A stretch of DNA of 64,000 bases from assembly GCA_964035015.1 (NCBI GenBank), contig OZ035998.1, positions 34,168,628 through 34,232,627 on the forward strand, read 5' to 3'. Each line of letters starts with the position of its first letter. Position 1 is the stretch's first letter. The notes under the pieces were generated by a model. That model did no database searches. It had not been told where the DNA came from and saw nothing but the letters and a program-made list of their open reading frames with translations. This DNA comes from Corallium rubrum (taxonomy: Eukaryota; Cnidaria; Anthozoa; Scleralcyonacea; Coralliidae). Shown here piece after piece: positions 1 through 10,039 of this stretch. Made by a program: the position numbers and the translations under genes.

Positions 1-119
1 TTAGACAGAGTAAAACAATAAAGGGGCAACTAGTTTTTGTTCAGCTCAGGCAAAATAATCACTTTAAATATTTATCTTTCGTTAGTTTTTTAAAACAAAA
101 ATTATTTGTCTAATTCAAG

Positions 120-245
120 GCGTTGTTAGTGCAACTTGGACCAAAGGAATGTATTCTACAAGCCAGTGATCATCACAGTGCTGATGCAAGCAGACTAAAG
201 ACGTTATTCAGAGAAGTGGTGTGCTTATTACTGAAAGGAAGAAAG
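120..245 (+). pseudogene. MSH2: MSH2 exon fragment with a one-base frameshift
   Basis: MSH2 is the common subunit of the MutS-alpha and MutS-beta heterodimers that recognise DNA mismatches in the nucleus. After a 3' splice site (AG at 118-119) the reading is ALLVQLGPKECIL, a close match to the MSH2 connector region. It continues through ...SADASRLK, then the match moves to another frame for VIQRSGVLITERKK, ending at a GT donor (246). The two halves join only if one base is missing near 198-204. The exon phase supports this: as written the exon is 126 nt and would end in phase 0, but the next MSH2 exon needs phase 1. Family assignment is from recalled MSH2 sequence. It could be a pseudogene, a segregating mutation or an assembly indel. 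Upstream exons would lie before the window. Confidence 0.82.
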
Positions 246-537
246 GTGTGTGTGTGTGTTTGTGTATGTATTTACTTAATGCTAATTTGGTCTACTGTAA
301 CTTCTAACTGTTGCGTATTTTAGCTTGTCGAACGTCTACTGAACGTCTGCGGTTACATTACATTACATTACATTACATTACATTACGTTACGTTGCGTTG
401 CGTGTAACGTAACGTAACCGTAGCGCAACCGTAACGTAACCGTAACGTATAGTTACGGTAGTTACCGGTAGTTACCGGTTAGTTACCGGTAGTTACGGTA
501 GCTACGGTAGTTACGGTAGTTACGGTTACGGTAGTGA
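246..537. repeat. MSH2 intron: GT microsatellite and (ACATT)-derived simple repeat
   Basis: A short GT run follows the exon donor (246-262). From 353 an ACATT pentamer array grades into ACGTT and TTACGGTAG variants. The gradual base changes suggest one array drifting in sequence rather than separate insertions. Confidence 0.8.
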
Positions 538-681
538 CGGGTAAGTGGCGGATAAGTGGCGGGTAAGTGACGGGTAAGTGGCGGGTAAGTGGCGGGCAAG
601 TGGCGGGTAAGTGGCGGGTAAGTGGCGGGCAAGTGGTGGGCAAGTGGCGGGCGGCGGGTCAGTGGCGGGCAAGTGGCGGTA
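538..681 (+). repeat. 11-bp G-rich minisatellite, copy 1
   Basis: Tandem GTGGCGGGTAA / GTGGCGGGCAA units of 11 bp. It creates spurious ORFs in both strands because 33 nt (three units) reads as an 11-residue repeat. The G-runs are of the type that can form quadruplexes, but this is inference. Confidence 0.85.
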
Positions 682-1100
682 AAAATAGATCGCCAATTGC
701 CCTTATTGGAGGATTGGTGGCAAGCCAAAGGCGGGGTGCCACCAGTCACACTTTCAAAGCAGTGGAAATATATATACTCACCCTTGCATTCTATCAGGTT
801 AGGGTGGGTGGGTCACCAAACAGCGCGCACAAAACCAGTCAGGCTCAGGCCACGCTGACAAGACTTTGATGAGCGCTGAGATAATTCCCACATATTATAA
901 ATGAGTGACCACTGACCAAATATCTAATAATAGACAGCGCGCGCAAAACTAGTCAAGCTCAGACGACGCTGAAAAGACTTATGAGCGCAAGTCAAGCTCA
1001 GACCACGCTGACAAAACTTTGATGAGCGCAAGTCAAGCTCAGACCACGCTGACAAGACTTTGATGAGCGCTGAGATAATCCCCACATATTATCATGAGTG
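682..1100 (+). repeat. Duplicated intron block between the G-rich arrays
   Basis: A segment starting AAAATAGATCGCCAATTG and reaching the GGGGTGCCACC motif follows the first G-rich array and recurs after the second (1325-1390). Between them a unit of about 44 bp (AAGTCAAGCTCAGACCACG...) is repeated at roughly 828, 947, 986 and 1030, and a GAGATAATCCCCACATATTAT segment appears twice. The whole stretch looks like a local tandem duplication. Confidence 0.75.
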
Positions 1101-1146
1101 ACCGCTGACTAGCATTGTCTCCTTTTTTACCTTGCCTAAATTACAT

Positions 1147-1325
1147 TTAGCCTGGCGGGCAAGTGGCGGGCAAGTGGCGGGCAAGTGGCGGGCAAGTGGC
1201 GGGCAAGTGGCGGGCAAGTGGGGGGCAAGTGGCGGCAAGTGGCGGGCAAGTGGCGGGCAAGTGGCGGGCAAGTGCCGGGTAAGTGGCGGGCAAGTGACCG
1301 GCAAGTGGCGGGTAAGTGGCGGTAA
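1147..1325 (+). repeat. 11-bp G-rich minisatellite, copy 2
   Basis: The same 11-bp unit (GTGGCGGGCAA) as at 538-681, more homogeneous here, followed by the same unique flank. This is the second copy of a duplicated array-plus-flank block. Confidence 0.85.
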
Positions 1326-1446
1326 AAATAGATCGCCAATTGAGGTTATTGGAGGATTGGTGCCAAGCCACAGGGGGGATGCCACCCCCTGATCAGAGGT
1401 AACCATGGCAGCCCCATCACAGCCCACCTCCAGGCAGATAGGGGAA

Positions 1447-1765
1447 GTGGCGGGTAACGGTTACGGTAGTTACGGTTACGGTAGTTACGGTTACGGAGTT
1501 ACGCTTACGGTAGTTACGGTTACGGAGTTACGGTAGTTACGGTTACGGTTACGGTAGTTACGCTTACGGTAGTTACGGTTACGGTAGTTACGGTTACGCT
1601 TACGGTAGTTACGGTTACGGTAGTTACGGTTATGGAATTACGCTTACGGTAGTTACGGTTACGGTAGTTACGATTACGGTAGTTACGCTTACGGTAGTTA
1701 CGCTTACGGTAGTTACGCTTACGGTAGTTACGGTTACGATATTTACGATTGTTACGTTATATTAC
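1447..1765 (+). repeat. 15-bp TTACGGTAG-type minisatellite
   Basis: Units of the form GGTAGTTACGGTTAC with variants (CTTACGG, GGAGTTACG) run for about 310 bp. The same motif occurs in shorter form at 460-535. Confidence 0.8.
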
Positions 1766-1789
1766 ATTACATTTCAGTTTGTTTGATAT

Positions 1790-2112
1790 GCAAATTTACG
1801 ATTGGACGTCACATGTGCATAATGAGTTATCAGAGGTTATATATCTTTGCTGTTATCAAATATAATCGCTTGAAAATCTACATGTTTAGTGTTACGTGAG
1901 AAACACACCCACACGCTTCTTTTGGTTTGATAATAGCAAAGATATATAACCTCTGCACATGTGACGTCAAGTTGTTTAATTTACATATCAAACAAAGTTA
2001 AGTATCTCAACAACGAAGACAGGAAACGAAAAACAGCAAAGATGTTACTTTGTTATTTTATTAAGTGTTCTTTGCAATAAGACAGACTTATAATTTTCGT
2101 TTCATAGGGACT
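1790..2112 (+). mobile_element. Miniature element ending at TTAA (family with copies at 56205 and 57868)
   Basis: The 3' part ends AATAAGACAGACTTATAATT...CATAGGGACT followed by TTAA (2113-2116). The same 3' end recurs at 56435 and 58084, each followed by TTAA. Inside, 1806-1860 and 1925-1975 are inverted relative to each other (around AGAGGTTATATATCTTTGCT). The left end is not clearly delimited. It sits immediately upstream of the MSH2 3' splice site at 2150. Confidence 0.6.
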
Positions 2113-2149
2113 TTAAATTCTTATTTTTGTTTTTCTGACTCTACTTTAG

Positions 2150-2227
2150 GCGATTTTTCCACAAATGATATAGTGCAAGATTTAAACAGACTTTTGAAAC
2201 TGAACCCGGGAAACAGTGCGACATTAC
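2150..2227 (+). CDS. MSH2: MSH2 exon (next coding exon)
   Basis: A pyrimidine-rich tract and TTTAG acceptor precede two bases completing a split codon, then DFSTNDIVQDLNRLLKLNPG and NSATL, ending at donor GTAAGT (2228). This matches the MSH2 stretch ADFSTKDIYQDLNRLLK...NSAVLP, directly following the previous exon's protein segment, so order and strand agree. The exon is 78 nt, phase 1 in and phase 0 plus one base out. The acceptor lies only 33 nt after the end of a miniature element (1790-2112). No later MSH2 exon (for example the continuation of LPEMENQ) is visible downstream before SNRPA1, so the gene is truncated here or the locus is rearranged or misassembled. Confidence 0.82.
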
Positions 2228-2538
2228 GTAAGTACGCTTTTATATCAAAACATTAGTTCCGTAGAGTTCCGTAGGCAAAACAATGCAAGCTGATTGGTTG
2301 TTCAGCGGTCGGATTCCGACGAAGATTCCACGATATTAATCTTCGGGTCAATACGCTTTCGTCGCGGAATGTTGAGTTTTGGCGGGAAAATTTCTGAGTT
2401 GATTTGAATACAAATATTATAGCTAACGATGTAATATATCATACACAAGGAGGAGTGTTTCATCAGGATATGCAAACACTGAAACGTTTGTTGAAAACCG
2501 AGGCAAAGACAAGGGTTTTTAAACAAACTTCGACGTGA
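2228..2538. other. Intron sequence with no recognised feature
   Basis: Nothing beyond the donor of the MSH2 exon is recognised. This is the last apparently unique sequence before the decamer array. Confidence 0.6.
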
Positions 2539-5500
2539 TCGCAACAAATCGCAACAAATGCAACAAATCGCAACAAATCGCAACCAATCTCAACAAATCG
2601 CAACAAATCGCAACAAATCGCAACATATCGCAACAAATCGCAACAAATCGCAACAAATCGCAACATATCGCAACACATCGCAGCACATCGCAACAAATCG
2701 CAACATATCGCAATAAATCGCAACATATCGCAACCAATCGCAACAAATCGCAACATATCGCAACAAATCGCAACATATAGCAACATATCGCAACATATAT
2801 CGTAACAAATCGCAACAAATCGCAACATATCGCAACAAATCGCAACAAATCGCAACATATATCGCAACAAATCGCAACAAATCGAAACATATCGCAACAA
2901 GTCGCAACAAATCGCAACAAATCGCAACATAGCGCAACAAATCGCAACATAGGGCAACAAATCGCAACATATCGCAATAAATCGCAACACATCGCAACCA
3001 ATCGCAACAAATCGCAACATATCGCAACAAATCGCAACATATCGCAACATATCGCAACATATATCGCAACAAATCGCAACAAATCGCAACATATCGCAAC
3101 ATATATCGCAACAAGTCGCAACATATCGCAACAAATCGCAACATACCGCAACAAATCGCAACAAATCGCAACATAGGGCAACAAATCGCAACATATCGCA
3201 ACAAATCGCAAAAAATCGCAACAAATCGCAACATATCGCAACAAATCGCAACATATCGCAACAAATCGCAACATAGCGCAACAAATCGCAACATAGGGCA
3301 ACAAATCGCAACATATCGCAACAAATCGCAACATATCGCAACATATCGCAACATATCGCAACAAATCGCAACAAATCGCAACAAATCGCAACAAATCGCA
3401 ACATATATCGCAACAAATCGCAACAAATCGCAACATATATCGCAACAAATCGCAACAAATCGCAACATATCGCAACAAATCGCAACAAATCGCAACAAAT
3501 CGCAACAAATCGCAACATATCGCAACAAATCGCAACATATCGCAACAAATCGCAACAAATCGCAACATATCGCAACATATATCGCAACAAATCGCAACAA
3601 ATCGCAACATATCGCAACAAATCGCAACAAATCGCAACATACCGCAACAAATCGCAACAAATCGCAACAAATCGCAACATATAGGGCAACAAATCGCAAC
3701 ATATCGCAACAAATCGCAACATATCGCAACAAATCGCAACATAGGGCAACAAATCGCAACAAATCGCAACATATCGCAACAAATCGCAACATATCGCAAC
3801 AAATCGCAACAAATCGCAACAAATCGCAACAAATCGCAACATATCGCAACAAATCGCAACATAGGGCAACAAATCGCAAGAAATCGCAAGAAATCGCAAC
3901 ATATCGCAACAAATCGCAACAAATCGCAACATACCGCAACAAATCGCAACAAATCGCAACAAATCGCAACATAGGGCAACAAATCGCAACATATCGCAAC
4001 AAATCGCAACATAGGGCAACAAATCGCAACAAATCGCAACATATCGCAACAAATCGCAACAAATCGCAACATATCGCAACAAATCGCAACAAATCGCAAC
4101 AAATCGCAACATATCGCAACAAATCGCAACATAGGGCAACAAATCGCAAGAAATCGCAAGAAATCGCAACATATCGCAACAAATCGCAACAAATCGCAAC
4201 ATATCGCAACAAATCGCAACATATCGCAACAAATCGCAGCAAATCGCAACATATCGCAACAAATCGCAACAAATCGCAACATATATCGCAACAAATCGCA
4301 ACATATCGCAACAAATAGCAACAAATCGCAACATAGGGCAACAAATCGCAACAAATCGCAACATATCACAACGAATCGCAACAAATCGCAACATATCGCA
4401 ACAAATCGCAACATATATCGCAACAAATCGCAACAAATCGCAACATATCGCAACAAATCGCAACATAGGGCAACAAATCGCAACAAATCGCAACATATCG
4501 CAACATATCGCAACGAATCGCAACAAATCGCAACAAATCGCAACAAATCGCAACATGGGGCAACAAATCGCAAGAAATCGCAAGAAATCGCAACATATCG
4601 CAACAAATCGCAACATATCGCAACAAATCGCAACATAGGGCAACAAATCGCAACAAATTGCAACATATCGCAACATATCGCAACAAATCGCAACATATCG
4701 CAACGTATCGCAACAAATCGCAACATATCGCAACAAATCGCAACAAATCGCAACAAATCGCAACATATATCGCAACATATATCGCAACAAATTGCAACAT
4801 ATCGCAACAAATCGCAACATAGGGCAACAAATCGCAACAAATCGCAACATATCGCAACAAATCGCAACATAGGGCAACAAATCGCAACAAATCGCAACAT
4901 TCGCAACAAGTCGCAACAAATCGCAAAAAATTGCAACAAATCGCAACAAATCGCAACAAATCGCAACAAATCGCAACATATATCGCAACAAATCGCAACA
5001 TAGGGCAACAAATCGCAAGAAATCGCAAGAAATCGCAACATATCGCAACAAATCGCAACAAATCGCAACAAATCGCAACAAATCACAACAAATCGCAACA
5101 TATCGCAACAAATCGCAACATATCGCAACAAATCGCAGCAAGTCGCAACATATCGCAACAAATCGCAACAAATTGCAACATATATCGCAACAAATCGCAA
5201 CATATCGCAACAAATAGCAACAAATCGCAACATAGGGCAACAAATCGCAACAAATCGCAACATATCACAACGAATCGCAACAAATCGCAACATATCGCAA
5301 CAAATCACAACATATATCGCAACAAATCGCAACATATCGCAACAAATCGCAACATAGGGCAACAAATCGCAACAAATCGCAACATATCGCAACATATCGC
5401 AACGAATCGCAACAAATCGCAACAAATCGCAACAAATCGCAACAAATCGCAACATGGGGCAACAAATCGCAAGAAATCGCAACATATCGCAACAAATCGC

Positions 5501-6930
5501 AACATATCGCAACAAATCGCAACATAGGGCAACAAATCGCAACAAATTGCAACATATCGCAACATATCGCAACAAATCGCAACATATCGCAACGTATCGC
5601 AACGAATCGCAACATATCGCAACAAATCGCAACAAATCGCAACAAATCGCAACATATATCGCAACAAATTGCAACATATCGCAACAAATCGCAACATAGG
5701 GCAACAAATCGCAACAAATCGCAACATATCGCAACAAATCGCAACATAGGGCAACAAATCGCAACAAATCGCAACATATATCGCAACAAATCGCAACATA
5801 GGGCAACAAATCGCAAGAAATCGCAAGAAATCGCAACATATCGCAACAAATCGCAACAAATCGCAACAAATCGCAACAAATCGCAACAAATCGCAACATA
5901 TCGCAACAAATCGCAACATATCGCAACAAATCGCAGCAAGTCGCAACATATCGCAACAAATCGCAACAAATCGCAACATATATCGCAACAAATCGCAACA
6001 TATCGCAACAAATAGCAACAAATCGCAACATAGGGCAACAAATCGCAACAAATCGCAACATATCACAACGAATCGCAACAAATCGCAACATATCGCAACA
6101 AATCACAACATATATCGCAACAAATCGCAACATATCGCAACAAATCGCAACATAGGGCAACAAATCGCAACAAATCGCAACATATCGCAACATATCGCAA
6201 CGAATCGCAACAAATCGCAACAAATCGCAACAAATCGCAACAAATCGCAACATGGGGCAACAAATCGCAAGAAATCGCAACATATCGCAACAAATCGCAA
6301 CATATCGCAACAAATCGCAACATAGGGCAACAAATCGCAACAAATTGCAACATATCGCAACATATCGCAACAAATCGCAACATATCGCAACGTATCGCAA
6401 CAAACCGCAACATATCGCAACAAATCGCAACAAATCGCAACAAATCGCAACATATATCGCAACAAATTGCAACATATCGCAACAAATCGCAACATAGGGC
6501 AACAAATCGCAACAAATCGCAACATATCGCAACAAATCGCAACATAGGGCAACAAATCGCAACAAATCGCAACATATCACAACGAATCGCAACAAATCGC
6601 AACATATCGCAACAAATCACAACATATATCGCAACAAATCGCAACAAATCGCAACATATCGCAACAAATCGCAACATAGGGCAACAAATCGCAACAAATC
6701 GCAACATATCGCAACATATCGCAACGAATCGCAACAAATCGCAACAAATCGCAACAAATCGCAACAAATCGCAACATGGGGCAACAAATCGCAAGAAATC
6801 GCAAGAAATCGCAACATATCGCAACAAATCGCAACATATCGCAACAAATCGCAACATAGGGCAACAAATCGCAACAAATTGCAACATATCGCAACATATC
6901 GCAACAAATCGCAACATATCGCAACGTATC
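2539..6930 (+). repeat. 10-bp minisatellite array (TCGCAACAAA / TCGCAACATA), block 1
   Basis: About 4.4 kb of nearly pure 10-bp units, with TCGCAACAAA and TCGCAACATA most common and rarer 12-bp (ATAT) and GGGCAACATA variants. Ten is not a multiple of three, so all three frames of a strand read the same cyclic decapeptide (FVAICCDLLR on the minus strand, SQQIATNRNK on the plus strand). Neither contains a stop, which explains very long open frames here without implying a gene. Larger blocks are repeated: the rare CATGGGGCAAC variant recurs at 4554, 5453, 6251 and 6775, and the sequence after 5453 and after 6251 is almost identical (798-bp offset). Confidence 0.95.
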
Positions 6931-7204
6931 AATCAATCAATCAATAATCTTTATTTAAACACGGTATCACTTCATTAATACATGCTCTTCCAGTGAGCCG
7001 TGTACAATTTTTAAGAATAATTACAAATATATAAAAAAAAAACAACAAAAAAAAACAAAAAAAAAAAAAAACAAACAAAAAAAAAAAAAAAACAAACAAA
7101 AAAAAAACTAACAAAAATTACAAGCAATTACAAATATATAGAATACGTATGAATTATTTACAATCTTTTATAATAATACCTAATAACTATAATAACCTAA
7201 CTAC
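6929..7204 (-). mobile_element. Two retroelement 3' ends, antisense
   Basis: Block 1 of the array ends in (TCAA)n followed by TAATCTTTATTTAAACACGG, the look of a non-LTR element 3' end with a short tandem tail read on the minus strand. After A-rich sequence, 7100-7204 (AATTATTTACAATCTTTTAT and following) is nearly the same as the 3' terminal sequence of LINE-B at 12745-12822. So the tails of two elements are stacked here. Confidence 0.65.
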
Positions 7205-7231
7205 GATTTAATAAGGTGCGGTCGTGTCAAA

Positions 7232-8484
7232 ATGAGCTCTGATAAACCAGATAAAATGACCGATGAAATAAGTGTTAAAGAAACTGTAAATCCACTGGCC
7301 ATTACTGATAAAGGTAAATGTAAATGGAAAGGTGAATTTAAATCTTTACAGAAGTTTGTTGAAGAAGTTTTAGAAATCAAAGGCAAGTGGACATCACCTG
7401 GCGGCGGTTCAAAACAGATAAAGACCGAAGATATATCGATTAGATGGTATGAACAAAATCAAACCATTACATTGAGCGGATCAAAGGCTGAAGAATGCAG
7501 GAGATGTCTAGAACATTTAGCCAAAATATCAATTGAAAACACCGATGTCTCCGAAGGAAATCAATCTCCATTGAACCTTAGCCGGACCAAAGACGAAGAT
7601 GGGCAAGACCAAACAGTTATAATGATTGGGTCAAAGTCAAAGGGGGCCGAAAAATATAGTAAATCATTTGAAGGGGAAACCGAAGTATCGTCTGTGAACA
7701 CTAACACCTTGAATGGAAACGGGACCTTAAACCTAAATCTGTTCGAAGATGAAGATGGGCTTGGTCAAACGCCTTCGCTCCTGAATACTAATGAGTTGTC
7801 CCATTCAAATCCTATAGATGTAAATGTCGATCAAACACGAGATCAAACATCATGTTGCGTGTTAAAGGAAACCGTAGGATCTCCAGTCAAATTTCCATTT
7901 GATAACACTGTCACTGATGCCTCGAAAGAAGACGAATCTTCCTTAAATTTATCTGTAAACGAAGGTGAAATAGAGAGGATGCATTCGTTTCTGAATAATA
8001 GGCATTCTCTGGAGAATACAGTTGATGTTATTCAAAATCAATTGTACTCATTGAAATGCGAATTTGAAAAACACCGAACTGAATATTCAAAAGTTATAAA
8101 CGACCTTGTTAATAAACATGACAATAGTTCGACATCTATCAACAAACCACAATTTGATAAACTCTATAGAGAAAATCAGCTATTAAAGGATGAAAACAAA
8201 GCTTTGAACGAAAGACTGGACAACCTTGGTTTTATCCTGGCCGATTTAAACTCTAAAGTAAAGCACGCCGAAGAAGAAAAGGCAAGCTTAATAACAACTA
8301 TTCGTTTACTCCAACAAGATGCAAATGAGTGGAATGTTGTGAAGTCTAAAAAAGACGACTATCCAATAAAGAATGCTGAATTTAAAGCAAGAGATAAGAG
8401 TACCCCGCATCTGAGGGATGGTTTAGGAGTTGGAAGTCGATTTTCCGTATTAGATGACGAAGTCGAAGGTTCAAAGGATGAACT
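7232..8484 (+). CDS. Retroelement ORF1-type protein, C-terminus lost into the array
   Basis: An ATG-started frame of about 418 residues before it runs in frame into decamer repeat (the open frame continues to 8638). The N-terminal third contains KCKWKGEF...SLQKFVEEVLEIKGKW and SPGGGSKQIK...IRWYEQNQTITLSG, a compact domain I associate with ORF1-like proteins of invertebrate retroelements; this is recollection, not a search. The middle is acidic and low in complexity. From about residue 250 a Lys/Glu/Leu-rich stretch with spaced leucines (ENTVDVIQNQLYSLKCEFEK, later LLKDENKALNERLDNL) predicts a coiled coil, as expected for a multimerising nucleic-acid-binding ORF1. It lies on the + strand while the neighbouring LINE RT pieces are on the - strand, so it is from a different insertion. 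No RT follows it. Confidence 0.6.
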
Positions 8485-9293
8485 ATCGCAACAAATCGCA
8501 ACATATCGCAACAAATCGCAACAAATCGCAACAAATCGCAACATATATCGCAACAAATTGCAACATATCGCAACAAATCGCAACATAGGGCAACAAATCG
8601 CAACAAATCGCAACATATCGCAACAAATCGCAACATAGGGCAACAAATCGCAACAAATCGCAACAAATCGCAACATATCGCAACAAATCGCAACATATCG
8701 CAAAAAATTGCAACAAATCGCAACAAATCGCAACAAATCGCAACAAATCGCAACAAATCGCAACATATATCGCAACAAATCGCAAGAAATCGCAACATAT
8801 CGCAACAAGTCGCAACAAATCGCAACATAGGGCACCAAATCGCAACAAATCGCAACATACCGCAACAAATCGCAACATAGGGCAACAAATCGCAACAAAT
8901 CGCAACAAATCGCAACATATCGCAACAAGTCGCAACAAATCGCAAAAAATTGCAACAAACCGCAACAAATCGCAACAAATCGCAACAAATCGCAACAAAT
9001 CGCAACATATATCGCAACAAATCGCAAGAAATCGCAACATATCGCAACAAGTCGCAACAAATCGCAACATAGGGCACCAAATCGCAACAAATCGCAACAT
9101 ACGGCAACAAATCGCAACAAATCGCAACATATCGCAACATATCGCAACAAATCGCAACAAATCGCAGCAAATCGCAACATATATCGCAACAAATCGCAAC
9201 AAATCGCAACATATCGCAACAAATCGCAACATAATGCAACATATCGCAACAAATCGCAACATATCGCAACATATCGCAACAAATCGCAACATA
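8485..9293 (+). repeat. 10-bp minisatellite array, block 2
   Basis: The same decamers as block 1. A GGGCACC variant and its surroundings recur at 8831 and 9073 (242-bp offset), showing block duplication. Its left edge interrupts the ORF1 gene. Confidence 0.95.
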
Positions 9294-9706
9294 TTTTTTT
9301 AGATTTTTATTAAAATCAAACTGATATTGTAACCGAATGTTAAATTGCATCAGTAATTACAATATATAAATAAAAAACATTTATATTTACAATAAAGTTA
9401 AAATGTAGCAAACCTATAAAACTATATATTTACTATTTACTGTTTTCTTTAGAAATAATTTGTGGTAAAAATGAGTTCTTAAATCTGTCCGTTTTACATA
9501 AGAAGTTCTTATATTTACATTGTGACCTCATGTCGTAATCTGACGAGGTCTTTGGGATCTGATGTTCACTAACTTTACTGTTTTTTCCATTCTTCGCAAA
9601 GAACTGTTTACATAGTTCTTCACGCCGTATTTTAAGTAACGGGAGATCGGTGACCTCACGTGCTTGGCTGTAACTTAATGAAGGTAACATAATTTTAAAT
9701 GCAAAT
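9294..9706 (-). pseudogene. LINE-A, C-terminal end and 3' UTR
   Basis: The minus strand reads KIMLPSLSYSQAREVTDLPL...RREELCKQFF, the typical last segment of a CR1/L2-like non-LTR reverse transcriptase polyprotein. It ends near 9433 and is followed by an AT-rich 3' UTR. It continues the LINE-A reading that breaks at about 10811 (...LSEDIEKIQ), and the gap between them is filled by PLE-1. Confidence 0.75.
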
Positions 9707-9748
9707 ATTACCAGGGTTAAGTCACGTTGGCCTGAAAAACAGAGAAAA

Positions 9749-9793
9749 ATCTTCTCGACGTTTCGAGCGAAGGCCCTTCGTCAGGAGAAATTA
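9749..9793 (-). ncRNA. Hammerhead-ribozyme-like motif in PLE-1
   Basis: The minus strand reads TTCTC-CTGACGA-(A)GGGC-CTTC-GCTC-GAAAC-GTC-GAGAA. The order CUGANGA, stem II, GAAA, short stem III, GUC matches a minimal type I hammerhead. The outer UUCUC and GAGAA strands pair perfectly as stem I. Stem II is 4 bp with one G-U and one extra A at its base. Hammerheads with very short stem III are known from Penelope-like elements. Confidence 0.7.
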
Positions 9794-10039
9794 GTAAACA
9801 ACTCACATGTGGTCACGCGTATTTATAGCAGAGCTACAATGGGAATCACGTGAACACATGTAAGCCAATAAAAACAAAGTAAACAAATAAATTAATATGT
9901 AATTTTAGCCTGTGTGCAGGTGCTGACCCAATTTGTGGGTCAGCTACCTGTAAATAGGCAAAGAAACAGGTTATAAATCACTATTTACGTCATCAGGAAA
10001 AGGTTAAGGAAAAGGTGTGGAATATGGTGGTGGAGTGAG

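Noticed and set aside
198..212. Programmed ribosomal frameshift in MSH2
   Set aside because: No slippery heptamer or downstream structure is evident and such control is not known for MSH2; a mutation or assembly error is simpler.
567..1427. GKWRASGGQVA and PPLTRHLPATC repeat ORFs
   Set aside because: Made by the 11-bp G-rich minisatellite.
2463..6932. Very long open frames (up to 1358 codons) with CCDLLRFVAI repeats as a giant membrane or repeat protein gene
   Set aside because: They follow from a 10-bp repeat without stop codons in any frame; no start context, splice structure or non-repeat domain is present.
2539..9293. Decamer array as a CRISPR-like or spacer-repeat array
   Set aside because: Units are 10 bp and contiguous, with no unique spacers, and the genome is eukaryotic.
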